From NCBI RefSeq assembly GCF_010500965.1, contig NZ_QVMI01000006.1, positions 206,020-270,019 on the forward strand: a stretch of DNA of 64,000 nucleotides. Reading direction: 5' to 3'. This document shows positions 7,483-16,498 of the stretch, in pieces (position 1 is the first letter of the stretch; each line of letters opens with the position of its first letter). The stretch comes from Bacteroides sp. 51. GTDB lineage: Bacteria > Bacteroidota > Bacteroidia > Bacteroidales > Bacteroidaceae. The notes under the pieces are model-generated. The model ran no database searches. It saw only the letters and a list, made by a program, of their open reading frames with translations, and was not told the origin of the DNA. Both the position numbers and the translations under genes were made by a program.

Positions 7483-9513
7483 TTAAAACACTACCCTTTT
7501 CTTTTCCCCGTCCTGTAACACCACTTCTACGACATCTCCATTCTCAATTACCTCCACCGATTTTACCGGATTCAGCTCTTCTGCCGTAAACACTTCATTC
7601 CCTTTCTTCCAAAGTTGTAAAGTGACATACACCCTTTCACCCACAGGAATCCTATCCGTCGCCATAGTTACGGCACAAATATCACTAACCGGGTGCAACC
7701 CTGCTGGACGTACAGTTTCCATGCCTCCCCAGCCCTGTAATGGAATCATCGCCAATTGATATGCACCATTATTTATAATCCTGGCCTCTGTTCCATTCAC
7801 TTTTATATTAGTTTCAGTAATCATATCATTAACCTGTGGAAGCGAATAATGGCCTAAGCGTACATCAGTCTCTACCGGAGTAATCATTTTGTCTACCCGC
7901 AGAACACCGCTAGGCAAAGGGATATCAGCCAACTTAAAGGTAATTTCCGTATTCGTTTCCAGTACAGCATCCCGGCGATATACTCCATCCTCAAAACTCC
8001 TGAATGTATAAAGTCGAAGCACCTCCCATTCCTTCTTCCCATTCAATACCCCATAATTCATGGAAATCTCGCCATTTTGTCCATCCGCCATCCAGGGAAA
8101 CTCCGTATGATAAGCCAACTTATTATAATTCTCCGTACTGCGGAACAACTGCCAATCTCCTGCAACCGTTTCATGGCACCACGAACGCATTTCTGCTCCG
8201 CCACAATTCGGATAATCCGTAATCAGCAGGTTGGAACCCTCCTGAAACTTATTATAAACGTTTCCCGGTTTTAACTCTTCCTCCCAGGCGCCATTATTCT
8301 CTTTTGCCGTCCAGAATACATTATCCTCCGGTAAAAGTAGTGCCATAAATACCTTACCCGCCCAATAGACACTTCCCCGGCAACTATAAATCTGTACAGC
8401 AGGAGCAAATGGACCATAAAAGCCTAACGAAGGCACATTATCTTCTAAGAAATCCGGATTCTTAAGGAACTGTAGCATCGTACTTGATGCTATCCGGCGC
8501 ATCCAACCATAATTTATGCTTGAATCTTCAAGAAAGCCCAACATCGCGAAGGGTACTACCGATCCGAAACGGTAGCAAATGCTCCGTCCCCACATGTTCA
8601 TCTGTCCTTCCTTGTTAAACATATACGGATAATTATCTGCCAGATCGCGTAAGTTACTCATAAACTGCCTGGCATATTCCGGGTAATACTTATTTCCATA
8701 GAGTTGCGCCCACACCGGGCCATACATCTGGAATGCCCACATACTGTAATAATCATAAGCCGGGCTATCGTTATACCATCCTTGTCCGCGATAGAAAGCC
8801 AATGCTTCTGTTACATATTTAATAAGCAATTCTTCATTTATCGTATACCCCTGATCCTTAAAGAAACTCAGGACGAAAATATTAAAGAACTTCCAGTTTG
8901 AATCAACTGTTGGCCCATCGCCGTAACTAATCATCGTTGCAGCCAACGCATCTTTCTGTTCTTGTGTAAAAGGCTCCCAGATCACTTCGGGTATAATAGA
9001 TAATGAAATAGCCAATGCGCCAAACTCAACCAGGTTCTGGCTGGGTCCGCCATTCTCCGGACGATGTTTAATAAAACCCGGACTCTCAGGATTGATCAAA
9101 TTCAATATCTGATGACGATAATAATCGGCAACTTTAATTCCATTCAATTCCAGATCGGGGTTCTCTCTTAAAAGCGGTGCAGCCACAAATAAGGTACGGC
9201 AAAGCCCTTCCAGCTTCTCGGTAGGTATTTGCCCGTCATTCTTAGGATACACCTTATCCAACTGCTTCGGAAACTTCATCGGAGAATCCAGAGAGTCAAT
9301 ATAACTAAATGCACCGTCCAGCAGATATGTAGCCGCATCCATCCAATGCCGGCGTGTCATTCCTGTCAGCGGACTTACCTCGTGATTCGGATTGTTCACT
9401 ACAAATACATTCGTATTAGATTCGGTTATGCTCTTTCCCGTACACGCTTGCAGGAGAATGGAAAAGAAGATAATTGCAATAGCGATACTTCCATTAACTT
9501 TTCGGTTTATCAT
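7483..9513 (-). CDS. DUF2264 lipoprotein, probable exo-acting glycosidase
   Basis: About 676 residues from the ATG at 9513-9511. The frame is open further upstream to 9579, but MINRK followed by IAIAIIFFSILLQAC is a clean lipoprotein signal and fixes this start. The body has the all-helical toroid character of DUF2264 proteins (TRRHWMDAATYLLDGAF, then PAYDYYSMWAFQMYG) and a C-terminal beta domain. DUF2264 members are linked to polysaccharide breakdown, and I recall part of the family being classed as GH154 beta-glucuronidases; that assignment should be checked. It converges with GH97 and has no SusC/D neighbours. The substrate is unknown. Confidence 0.75.
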   Translation of the reverse strand: MINRKVNGSIAIAIIFFSILLQACTGKSITESNTNVFVVNNPNHEVSPLTGMTRRHWMDAATYLLDGAFSYIDSLDSPMKFPKQLDKVYPKNDGQIPTEKLEGLCRTLFVAAPLLRENPDLELNGIKVADYYRHQILNLINPESPGFIKHRPENGGPSQNLVEFGALAISLSIIPEVIWEPFTQEQKDALAATMISYGDGPTVDSNWKFFNIFVLSFFKDQGYTINEELLIKYVTEALAFYRGQGWYNDSPAYDYYSMWAFQMYGPVWAQLYGNKYYPEYARQFMSNLRDLADNYPYMFNKEGQMNMWGRSICYRFGSVVPFAMLGFLEDSSINYGWMRRIASSTMLQFLKNPDFLEDNVPSLGFYGPFAPAVQIYSCRGSVYWAGKVFMALLLPEDNVFWTAKENNGAWEEELKPGNVYNKFQEGSNLLITDYPNCGGAEMRSWCHETVAGDWQLFRSTENYNKLAYHTEFPWMADGQNGEISMNYGVLNGKKEWEVLRLYTFRSFEDGVYRRDAVLETNTEITFKLADIPLPSGVLRVDKMITPVETDVRLGHYSLPQVNDMITETNIKVNGTEARIINNGAYQLAMIPLQGWGGMETVRPAGLHPVSDICAVTMATDRIPVGERVYVTLQLWKKGNEVFTAEELNPVKSVEVIENGDVVEVVLQDGEKKRVVF

Positions 9514-9534
9514 AATTTGCTTTTTAGATATATG

Positions 9535-9569
9535 GGCGCTTGCGCCATCCGGCCGGGGTGCCTCACCCC
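9535..9569. repeat. Pair of short GC-rich palindromes
   Basis: GGCGC-TT-GCGCC (9535-9546) and GGGGTG-CCT-CACCCC (9555-9569) lie side by side in otherwise AT-rich DNA, in the leader of the DUF2264 gene. They could fold in that mRNA. Their origin may be a dispersed REP-like element. Confidence 0.5.
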
Positions 9570-9736
9570 CTCGCTGCAAAAATAACCCGTTTAGAGCAAA
9601 TCTGTGTCTGATTATAGTTCAAAATGGGTGGGCTTATCATTCAATACAGACGCATTAAACCATGAACAGGACGTTTATAAATCTTAATCTTCCGCAAGTG
9701 ACCTGAAAAAAGAAAGAAATATTCATTGGAATTCAG

Positions 9737-9744
9737 TATATTTG
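9737..9744 (+). promoter_or_regulatory. -7 box upstream of parA
   Basis: TATATTTG fits TAnnTTTG. It lies 168 bases before parA, so the message would carry a long leader. No -33 TTTG at the standard distance. Confidence 0.4.
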
Positions 9745-9911
9745 CACGCTTTGCAGCGAGGGCGAACTAAAATGACTAACAGAGAAGATGATTGGTAGTT
9801 ATTAACAAAATGAGAGACTTATCAACAGATTTCGTTAAGAATTCCCATTTTTGTAGGTGCTCTGAGGATTTATCACTTATTTCGTCGCAAAATTAATAGA
9901 CACATAATAAT

Positions 9912-10673
9912 ATGGGAAAGATTATTGCTTTAGCCAATCAGAAAGGTGGCGTAGGAAAAACGACGACTACAATCAATCTGGCTGCATCACTTGCCACAAT
10001 GGAGAAGAAAGTGCTGGTAGTAGATGCAGACCCTCAAGCTAATGCCTCTTCCGGACTGGGAGTAGACATTAAACAAGCCGACTGCACAATCTATGAATGT
10101 ATCATAGACGGAGCAGACGTAAAGAACGCCATCCATGACACAGAGATCGAATCTCTGAAGATCATCTCATCTCACATCAACCTGGTAGGAGCCGAAATTG
10201 AAATGCTCAACCTGCCAAACCGTGAGACTATTTTGAAGAAAGTGCTTGAACCGTTGAAAAACGAATACGATTATATCCTGATCGACTGCTCGCCTTCATT
10301 AGGCTTAATTACAGTAAATGCCCTGACAGCAGCCGATTCGGTGATCATTCCCGTACAGGCAGAATATTTTGCCCTTGAAGGAATTAGTAAACTATTGAAT
10401 ACCATTAAGATCATTAAATCCAAGTTGAATCCGAAACTGGAAATTGAAGGGTTCTTGCTGACGATGTACGATTCCCGTCTTCGCCAGGCCAACCAGATTT
10501 ATGATGAGGTAAAGAAGCATTTCCAGGAACTCGTATTCCAGACCGTAATTCAACGTAATGTAAAGCTCAGTGAAGCACCAAGTTATGGTATTCCTACGAT
10601 TCTGTATGATGCAGATTCTGCCGGTTCTAAAAATTACCTGGCGCTTGCTAAAGAATTAATTCAAAGACAATAA
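9912..10673 (+). CDS. parA: Chromosome partitioning ATPase ParA/Soj
   Basis: 253 residues, the normal chromosomal Soj length. The deviant Walker A KGGVGKTT is at residues 11-18, with the ParA signature lysine at 11. Walker A-prime VLVVDADPQAN and DYILIDCSPSLG follow. It binds DNA non-specifically as an ATP dimer and moves ParB-parS complexes to segregate the origin. The ParB gene follows after 11 bases, so the pair is one operon. It lacks the N-terminal HTH of plasmid ParA proteins, so it is chromosomal. Confidence 0.95.
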   Translation: MGKIIALANQKGGVGKTTTTINLAASLATMEKKVLVVDADPQANASSGLGVDIKQADCTIYECIIDGADVKNAIHDTEIESLKIISSHINLVGAEIEMLNLPNRETILKKVLEPLKNEYDYILIDCSPSLGLITVNALTAADSVIIPVQAEYFALEGISKLLNTIKIIKSKLNPKLEIEGFLLTMYDSRLRQANQIYDEVKKHFQELVFQTVIQRNVKLSEAPSYGIPTILYDADSAGSKNYLALAKELIQRQ

Positions 10674-10684
10674 CTAAAAGATAT

Positions 10685-11575
10685 ATGGCACAACGTAGAA
10701 ATGCATTGGGTAGAGGACTTGACGCTCTACTTTCGATGGACGATGTAAAGACAGAAGGTTCTTCTTCTATTAATGAAATCGAACTATCGAAAATATCCGT
10801 TAACCCCAACCAGCCACGTCGTGAGTTTGACGAAACAGCTTTACAGGAGCTTTCGGACTCTATAACTGAGATCGGCATTATCCAACCGATCACCCTACGC
10901 AAGCTTTCGGACGATGAATATCAGATTATAGCTGGTGAACGCCGTTACCGTGCGTCGATCAGAGCGGGTAAAACGCATATACCAGCTTACATCCGTACTG
11001 CTGACGATGAGAATGTAATGGAAATGGCGCTGATTGAGAATATCCAACGCGAAGACCTTAACTCTGTCGAAATCGCATTGGCCTATCAGCAGCTTATCGA
11101 ACAATATAACCTGACTCAGGAACGTCTGAGCGAACGTATAGGTAAGAAGCGTACTACAATCGCTAACTATCTGCGCTTACTTAAACTTCCTGCACCTATA
11201 CAGATGGCACTTCAAAATAAAGAAATCGACATGGGGCATGCCCGGGCACTGATCTCTTTAGGCGATCCGAAACTTCAGGTGAAAGTGTTTGAGGAAATTC
11301 AGCAACATGGATATTCCGTACGTAAAGTGGAGGAAATCGTAAAGTCTCTTGGAGAGGGCGAAGCGGTAAAAAGCGGCGGAAAGAAAATCGCCCCGAAGAA
11401 ATCTAAGTTACCCGAAGAATTCGATATGTTGAAACAACATCTATCCGGGTTCTTTAGTACAAAGGTACAGTTAACCTGTTCCGATAAAGGAAAAGGAAAG
11501 ATAAGCATTCCATTTAATAACGAGGAAGAACTGGAACGGATCATGGAGATATTTGATTCGCTTAAGAATAAATGA
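10685..11575 (+). CDS. parB: Chromosome partitioning protein ParB/Spo0J
   Basis: 296 residues. The N-terminal CTP-binding/clamp domain has NPNQPRREFDE, then IAGERRYRA near residue 79-87, and ENIQREDLNSVEIA. The central helix-turn-helix includes LSERIGKKRTTIANYLRLL. A C-terminal dimerisation segment follows a Lys-rich linker (KKIAPKKSKL). It binds parS and loads as a sliding clamp. The next gene starts inside its last codons (ATG at 11572), so translation is coupled. Confidence 0.95.
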   Translation: MAQRRNALGRGLDALLSMDDVKTEGSSSINEIELSKISVNPNQPRREFDETALQELSDSITEIGIIQPITLRKLSDDEYQIIAGERRYRASIRAGKTHIPAYIRTADDENVMEMALIENIQREDLNSVEIALAYQQLIEQYNLTQERLSERIGKKRTTIANYLRLLKLPAPIQMALQNKEIDMGHARALISLGDPKLQVKVFEEIQQHGYSVRKVEEIVKSLGEGEAVKSGGKKIAPKKSKLPEEFDMLKQHLSGFFSTKVQLTCSDKGKGKISIPFNNEEELERIMEIFDSLKNK

Positions 11576-12411
11576 TAAAATTGAAACAGACATATAAACT
11601 GTATATTGCCCTGCTTCTCTGTTTTTTACAGGTGGCAGGGATTGATATGTATGCTCAGAACCCAATCGATTCGCTCATAGTAGATACTATTCCGGCAAAA
11701 GTTATGGTTCCTGTTCCGGCAGATTCTATAGATACAACCTCGCTGGATTCTTTATTGATGGAAATTCCAGTCCACCATGTACCCGACTCGCTCGTAGCAG
11801 ATAGTGTTGCTCTGATTAATAGAGAGAATATGGCCAGGTTGGACTCCATTACCAACCCGCAGATAACCCTGCTGTCTGCCGATAGTATAGTTGCAGCTCC
11901 TGAGATTCCCAAAAAGGTTTGGGTGCCTAATCCTGTTAAAGCTACATGGCTTGCAGTGGTTTTTCCCGGTGCCGGCCAAATATATAACCGTAAATACTGG
12001 AAACTTCCCATTGTGTATGGAGGGTTTGCCGGTTGTGCCTATGCATTGTCCTGGAATAATAAAATGTTTAAAGATTATTCGAAAGCTTATATAGATTACA
12101 TGGACGATGACCCTAATACCAATAGCTTTTTAGATATTGTTAGAAATCCAGAGAGAATAAATAACCTGGAGTCTCTCCTGAAAAGAAATAAGGACTATTA
12201 TCGTCGTTATCGTGATATTAGTGTTTTTGCGTTTATCGGAGTTTATCTCTTGTCTATAATTGATGCTTATGTGGATGCGGAATTATCAAACTTTGATATT
12301 ACTCCGGATTTGAGTATGCGTGTAGAACCTACTGTTTTAAACAACCAGCGTAGTAATATCTTTGGCAGTAAAAATAATGCTGTAGGGCTACAGTGCAGTT
12401 TTACCTTTTAA
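11572..12411 (+). CDS. DUF5683 membrane protein
   Basis: 279 residues with an N-terminal signal/anchor (LYIALLLCFLQVAGIDMYA). A long Asp/Ser/Pro-rich spacer (about 30-115) precedes the DUF5683 core: PNPVKATWLAVVFPGAGQ, then YNRKYWKLPIVYGGFAG, then hydrophobic helices near 215-230. The family is conserved between parB and the transglycosylase in Bacteroidetes; its biochemical role is not established to my knowledge. Overlap with parB and a 15-base gap to the next gene indicate one operon. A link between chromosome segregation and the envelope is a guess from position. Confidence 0.85.
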   Translation: MIKLKQTYKLYIALLLCFLQVAGIDMYAQNPIDSLIVDTIPAKVMVPVPADSIDTTSLDSLLMEIPVHHVPDSLVADSVALINRENMARLDSITNPQITLLSADSIVAAPEIPKKVWVPNPVKATWLAVVFPGAGQIYNRKYWKLPIVYGGFAGCAYALSWNNKMFKDYSKAYIDYMDDDPNTNSFLDIVRNPERINNLESLLKRNKDYYRRYRDISVFAFIGVYLLSIIDAYVDAELSNFDITPDLSMRVEPTVLNNQRSNIFGSKNNAVGLQCSFTF

Positions 12412-12426
12412 AAAACAACAGATTAT

Positions 12427-13731
12427 ATGAACAACCTAAGGAAACACGGCCTGATTGTATTTTTATTCTCTCTGATTGCTTTTACACAGGCAAAAGCACA
12501 AACAGTAGAAGTTACTTATTATGAAGATGGAAAAGAACGTCATGAAGTTATAGATATACCAACAAGCCTTACCTATCCGATGGATAGTTTGTTGAGTGAT
12601 TGGAAAGCACGCAATTATGTTGTGCGCTATAATAGTGACGATTGCAGCACATCCGAAGTAAACCCTACATTTAGTGACGCCGTAGTTATGGATCGCTTAT
12701 CCCGCATTCCGGCAGTAATGGAAATGCCATACAACGAAGTTGTGCGTCGTTTTATCGACCTGTATACAGGACGCTTGCGCAACCAGGTTTCCTTTATGTT
12801 AAGCGCATCTAACTTCTACATTCCTATTTTCGAAGAAGCACTTGATGCTTATGGCCTTCCTATTGAACTGAAATATCTTCCTATCATTGAATCGGCTTTG
12901 AATCCTTCTGCTGTATCCCGTGCAGGAGCATCCGGGCTTTGGCAATTTATGATCGGAACAGGTAAAATATACGGATTAGAATCAAATAGTCTGGTCGACG
13001 AAAGACGTGATCCGATCAAAGCAACTTGGGCGGCAGCCAGATATCTGAAAGAACTATATAGTATATATGGCGATTGGAACCTGGTTATTGCAGCATATAA
13101 CTGTGGACCGGGTAATGTAAACAAAGCCATCCGCCGTGCGAATGGTGAAAAAGATTATTGGGCAATCTATCACTATCTGCCCAGGGAAACCCGTGGCTAT
13201 GTTCCTTCGTTTATCGCAGCCAACTATGTGATGAGATATTATTGTGACCATAATATCTGTCCGATGGAAACCCGTATCCCAGCCGATACGGATACACTTC
13301 AAATTACCCGTAACCTGCATTTTGATCAAATAGCTGCCCTTTGTAATATTGATATTGAGCAAATCAAAAGCTTGAACCCACAATATAAGAAGAATGTAAT
13401 CCCAGGAGATATTAAACCTTATACCCTGCGTTTGCCACTGAATCAGATCTGTACGTTTATCGAAAATCAAGATTCGATTTATGCCTATCGTGCTGAAACT
13501 CTTTTCACTAACCGTAAGCAAGTGGAAATCAAGAATGAGACATCTACTGCTTCCAGAAAAGGAACCGCTAGTGTCGGATCGGGCAAGCTTGTTTATCATA
13601 AGATTAGAAGCGGTGAGTCTTTATCTACGATTGCAGGGAAGTATCGGGTGAAAGTGAACGATATTAAAAAGTGGAATAACCTGAGAAATAATAATATTAC
13701 TGCAGGTAAGAGTCTGAAAATTTATAAATAG
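12427..13731 (+). CDS. MltD-like lytic transglycosylase with LysM domain
   Basis: 434 residues: a signal peptide ending near TQAKAQ, then an SLT/goose-lysozyme-like domain at about 125-270. The catalytic Glu lies in LPIIESALNPSAVSRAGA, followed by SGLWQFMIGTGKIYGL and AAYNCGPGNVNKAI. A degenerate middle repeat and a C-terminal LysM (YHKIRSGESLSTIAGKYRV) complete it. It cleaves the MurNAc-GlcNAc bond in the periplasm, and LysM binds peptidoglycan. It is the fourth gene of the parAB operon. Its stop codon TAG shares its last base with the palindromic element at 13731. Confidence 0.9.
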   Translation: MNNLRKHGLIVFLFSLIAFTQAKAQTVEVTYYEDGKERHEVIDIPTSLTYPMDSLLSDWKARNYVVRYNSDDCSTSEVNPTFSDAVVMDRLSRIPAVMEMPYNEVVRRFIDLYTGRLRNQVSFMLSASNFYIPIFEEALDAYGLPIELKYLPIIESALNPSAVSRAGASGLWQFMIGTGKIYGLESNSLVDERRDPIKATWAAARYLKELYSIYGDWNLVIAAYNCGPGNVNKAIRRANGEKDYWAIYHYLPRETRGYVPSFIAANYVMRYYCDHNICPMETRIPADTDTLQITRNLHFDQIAALCNIDIEQIKSLNPQYKKNVIPGDIKPYTLRLPLNQICTFIENQDSIYAYRAETLFTNRKQVEIKNETSTASRKGTASVGSGKLVYHKIRSGESLSTIAGKYRVKVNDIKKWNNLRNNNITAGKSLKIYK

Positions 13732-13822
13732 GAGTCAGAAGCTAGAAGTTAGTAGTAAGGTAAGATACAATGCCGCATGGGTAAAGATAAAACCTTACTA
13801 CTAACTTCTAGTTTCTGACTCC
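13731..13822. repeat. Palindromic intergenic element with CCGCATGG core (copy 1)
   Basis: Left arm 13731-13761 (starts GGAGTCAGAAGCTAGAAG) and right arm 13792-13822 (ends TTCTAGTTTCTGACTCC) are complementary apart from a single mismatch. The 30-base centre contains AATGCCGCATGGGTAAAG. A close relative with the same order of arm-core-arm is at 53537-53624. It lies between two co-directional operon genes. Confidence 0.85.
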
Positions 13823-13834
13823 TAAGAAATAATT

Positions 13835-16084
13835 ATGAAAGAAACGAATCATAAAGATATGTCGGATGAGGAACTGATTGACCAAACCTTTCAGGAACTT
13901 TTGAACGACTATCTGGCAACAAAACATAGAAAACGGGTCGAGATCATTACAAAGGCGTTCAACTTTGCCAATCAGGCACATAAAGGAATCAAACGCCGGT
14001 CTGGTGAGCCGTATATTATGCATCCGTTGGCAGTAGCCAAGATTGTGTGCAATGAGATAGGGTTAGGCTCTACTTCTATTTGTTCGGCTTTACTGCATGA
14101 TGTAGTAGAGGATACGGACTACACTGTGGAAGATATTGAAAACCTGTTTGGCCCTAAGATTGCACAAATCGTTGATGGACTGACTAAAATATCGGGTGGT
14201 ATCTTTGGCGATAAGGCTTCTGCACAAGCAGAGAACTTCAAGAAGCTTCTGCTTACCATGTCGAGTGATATCCGTGTAATCTTGATTAAGATTGCCGATC
14301 GTTTACATAATATGAGAACATTAGGTTCTCTTCTCCCGGCAAAGCAATTAAAAATTGCAGGCGAAACCCTTTATATTTATGCTCCTTTGGCGAATCGCCT
14401 CGGCTTGCATAAAATAAAGACGGAACTTGAGAACCTCAGCTTTAAATACGAACATCCGGAGGAATATGAGCAGATAGAGAAAAAGTTGCAGGCAACAGCG
14501 GCAGAACGTGATGAAGTCTTTCAACAATTTACCGCTCCTATTCGTGTTCAGTTAGATAAAATGGGGTTGAAATATCGTCTTCTGGCACGTATTAAATCCA
14601 TATATTCTATTTGGAATAAGATGCAGACCAAGCATGTTCCTTTTGATGAAATATATGACTTGTTGGCTGTACGTATAATCTTCGAACCACGTAATGCGGA
14701 TGAAGAACTCAATGATTGTTTTGACATCTATGTTTCCATATCCAAACTCTATAAACCCCATCCCGATCGCCTGCGCGACTGGGTAAGCCATCCGAAAGCA
14801 AATGGATATCAGGCTCTGCATGTAACTCTGATGGGGCCTAACGGTCAGTGGATTGAGGTACAGATTCGTAGTAACCGGATGAATGATGTAGCCGAACAAG
14901 GGTTCGCAGCACATTGGAAATACAAAGAAGGTGGCGGTGGCGAAGATGAAGGTGAGTTGGAAAAATGGCTCCGTACAATTAAAGAAATTCTTGATGATCC
15001 GCAACCTGATGCCATTGACTTCCTGGATACAATCAAACTAAACCTGTTTGCATCTGAGATATTTGTGTTTACTCCGAAAGGAGAGATTAAAACAATGCCA
15101 CAACATGCTACGGCATTGGATTTCGCTTTTTCATTGCATACGGATATTGGAAGTCATTGTATTGGCGCTAAGGTAAATCATAAATTAGTCCCATTAAGCC
15201 ATAAGTTGCAAAGTGGTGATCAGGTGGAAATTTTAACATCAAAATCCCAACGTGTTCAACCGCAGTGGTTAGTGTTTGCTACCACCGCTAAAGCACGGGC
15301 AAAGATATCTGCGATTCTGAAGAAAGAGCAAAAATCAGCCCAGAAGAAAGGCGAAACTACCTTGAATGAATTTCTTCTTAAAGAAGATATACGTCCGGAA
15401 TCAGTTAATTATGATAGACTTCTGAGTTTACATAATATTCGTACCAAAGAGGAGCTTCTGGCAGAAGTAGGTAAGGGTGCAATTACATTGGGTGATGAGG
15501 ATAAGAATGCAATAAAAGGAAAGCAGAATTCAAACTGGAAGAAGTTCCTTACCTTCTCATTTGGCAATACCAAAAGTGCTAAAACAGATGAACCCCAGGA
15601 AACAGCAGCTAAAGAAAAGATAAATCCTAAGAAAGTACTTAAGATTACAGAGGATGCTATACAAAAAAACTATATTATAGCCACTTGCTGTTCGCCGATT
15701 CCTGGTGATGATGTGTTGGGGTATATGGATGAAGATGAGAAAGTTATTATTCATAAACGTCAATGTCCGGTAGCTGTAAAACTGAAAACCAGCTATGGAA
15801 ACCGGATTATCGCTACCAAATGGGATACTCATAAATCTTCATTATCCTTCCTGGTAAACTTATATATCCGTGGAATTGATAGTGTGGGAATAATGAACGA
15901 CGTAACACAAGTGATTTCCCGTCAATTGAACGTAAATATCCGTAAACTGAATGTTGAAACCAATGATGGGATCTTCGAAGGAAAGATACAGTTATATGTT
16001 CATGATGTAGATGATGTGAAACGAGTGATCACTAAGTTGCTGAAGATTCCTAATGTAAAAACTGTAAACCGCGTCGAAGAGTAA
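13835..16084 (+). CDS. RelA/SpoT-family bifunctional (p)ppGpp synthetase/hydrolase
   Basis: 749 residues in the full long-RSH layout. The HD hydrolase domain (about 45-195) includes ALLHDVVEDTDY and IADRLHNMRTL, with the HD and ED residues needed for hydrolysis. The synthetase domain (about 240-360) has HPKANGYQALHVT and VEIQVRS-like IEVQIRS. TGS (about 400-465, FVFTPKGEIKTMP) is followed by a linker, a zinc-finger-like region with CCSPIPGDDVLGY, and a C-terminal ACT domain. It makes and degrades the stringent-response alarmones. HD conservation suggests both activities. It is separated from the transglycosylase only by the palindromic element. Confidence 0.95.
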   Translation: MKETNHKDMSDEELIDQTFQELLNDYLATKHRKRVEIITKAFNFANQAHKGIKRRSGEPYIMHPLAVAKIVCNEIGLGSTSICSALLHDVVEDTDYTVEDIENLFGPKIAQIVDGLTKISGGIFGDKASAQAENFKKLLLTMSSDIRVILIKIADRLHNMRTLGSLLPAKQLKIAGETLYIYAPLANRLGLHKIKTELENLSFKYEHPEEYEQIEKKLQATAAERDEVFQQFTAPIRVQLDKMGLKYRLLARIKSIYSIWNKMQTKHVPFDEIYDLLAVRIIFEPRNADEELNDCFDIYVSISKLYKPHPDRLRDWVSHPKANGYQALHVTLMGPNGQWIEVQIRSNRMNDVAEQGFAAHWKYKEGGGGEDEGELEKWLRTIKEILDDPQPDAIDFLDTIKLNLFASEIFVFTPKGEIKTMPQHATALDFAFSLHTDIGSHCIGAKVNHKLVPLSHKLQSGDQVEILTSKSQRVQPQWLVFATTAKARAKISAILKKEQKSAQKKGETTLNEFLLKEDIRPESVNYDRLLSLHNIRTKEELLAEVGKGAITLGDEDKNAIKGKQNSNWKKFLTFSFGNTKSAKTDEPQETAAKEKINPKKVLKITEDAIQKNYIIATCCSPIPGDDVLGYMDEDEKVIIHKRQCPVAVKLKTSYGNRIIATKWDTHKSSLSFLVNLYIRGIDSVGIMNDVTQVISRQLNVNIRKLNVETNDGIFEGKIQLYVHDVDDVKRVITKLLKIPNVKTVNRVEE

Positions 16085-16103
16085 CAGGCGGCAAGATGCT
16101 GCT
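16085..16103 (+). repeat. Partial copy of the GGCAAGGTGCC repeat (copy c)
   Basis: CAGGCGGCAAGATGCTGCT matches the left half of copy b/d with a few changes. It fills the 18-base gap between the convergent RSH and MerR genes. It is short, so chance similarity is possible. Confidence 0.4.
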
Positions 16104-16483
16104 TAGTCAAAAAAGTCTTGCGTGAGCTCTTTGCTGGTAGGAGCGCGATCCAACTCTTTCCTGATGGCAAGGAGTTCCTCTCTGATTTCTTTTAGCCGGG
16201 TGACTACTTCAAAATTGCGGGTGGTACCTTCTTTGTTATCCATAAGCCGTTGACGTGCTCCCGATAAGGTCATTCCTTTTTCTTTGACCAGATGGTAAAT
16301 GAGTTTAATGGCTTCCACATCTTCTTTCCGGTATTGACGGATGCCGCGACCTGCTTTCTTTGGTGCAATTTGTGGAAACTCCTTCTCCCAGAATCTCAAG
16401 AGAGACTCTTTAACATCAAACATCTGGGCTACTTCACCGATGGAGTAGTATAATTTGAAATTCTTGTTCGGATTATAAGCCAT
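16103..16483 (-). CDS. MerR-family transcriptional regulator
   Basis: 126 residues. The winged helix-turn-helix occupies about 10-80: YSIGEVAQMFDVKESLLRF, then the WEKEFPQIAPKKAGRG wing and RQYRKEDVEAIKLI. A short C-terminal coiled coil follows (LKEIREELLAIRKELD). There is no extended effector domain or cysteine cluster, so it is not a metal sensor of the CueR type. It starts 15 bases after the M23 peptidase gene and is probably co-transcribed with it. Its targets are unknown; the pairing with a cell-wall peptidase is common in Bacteroidales. Confidence 0.85.
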   Translation of the reverse strand: MAYNPNKNFKLYYSIGEVAQMFDVKESLLRFWEKEFPQIAPKKAGRGIRQYRKEDVEAIKLIYHLVKEKGMTLSGARQRLMDNKEGTTRNFEVVTRLKEIREELLAIRKELDRAPTSKELTQDFFD

Positions 16484-16498
16484 AATATTCCTCCTCCA

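Larger units (their letters stand above)
9514..9911. other. Divergent intergenic region between the DUF2264 gene and parA
   Basis: Holds two GC-rich palindromes (9535-9569), a minus-strand -7 box TATTTTTG (9577-9584) for the DUF2264 gene, and a plus-strand -7 box TATATTTG (9737-9744). It also has an AT-rich leader of about 165 bases before parA with two DnaA-box-like words (9799-9807, 9819-9827). No parS-like TTTCACGTGAAA was seen. Confidence 0.5.

Noticed and set aside
9912-11575. parS sites inside or next to parAB
   Set aside because: No TGTTTCACGTGAAACA-like palindrome was found by eye in this region.
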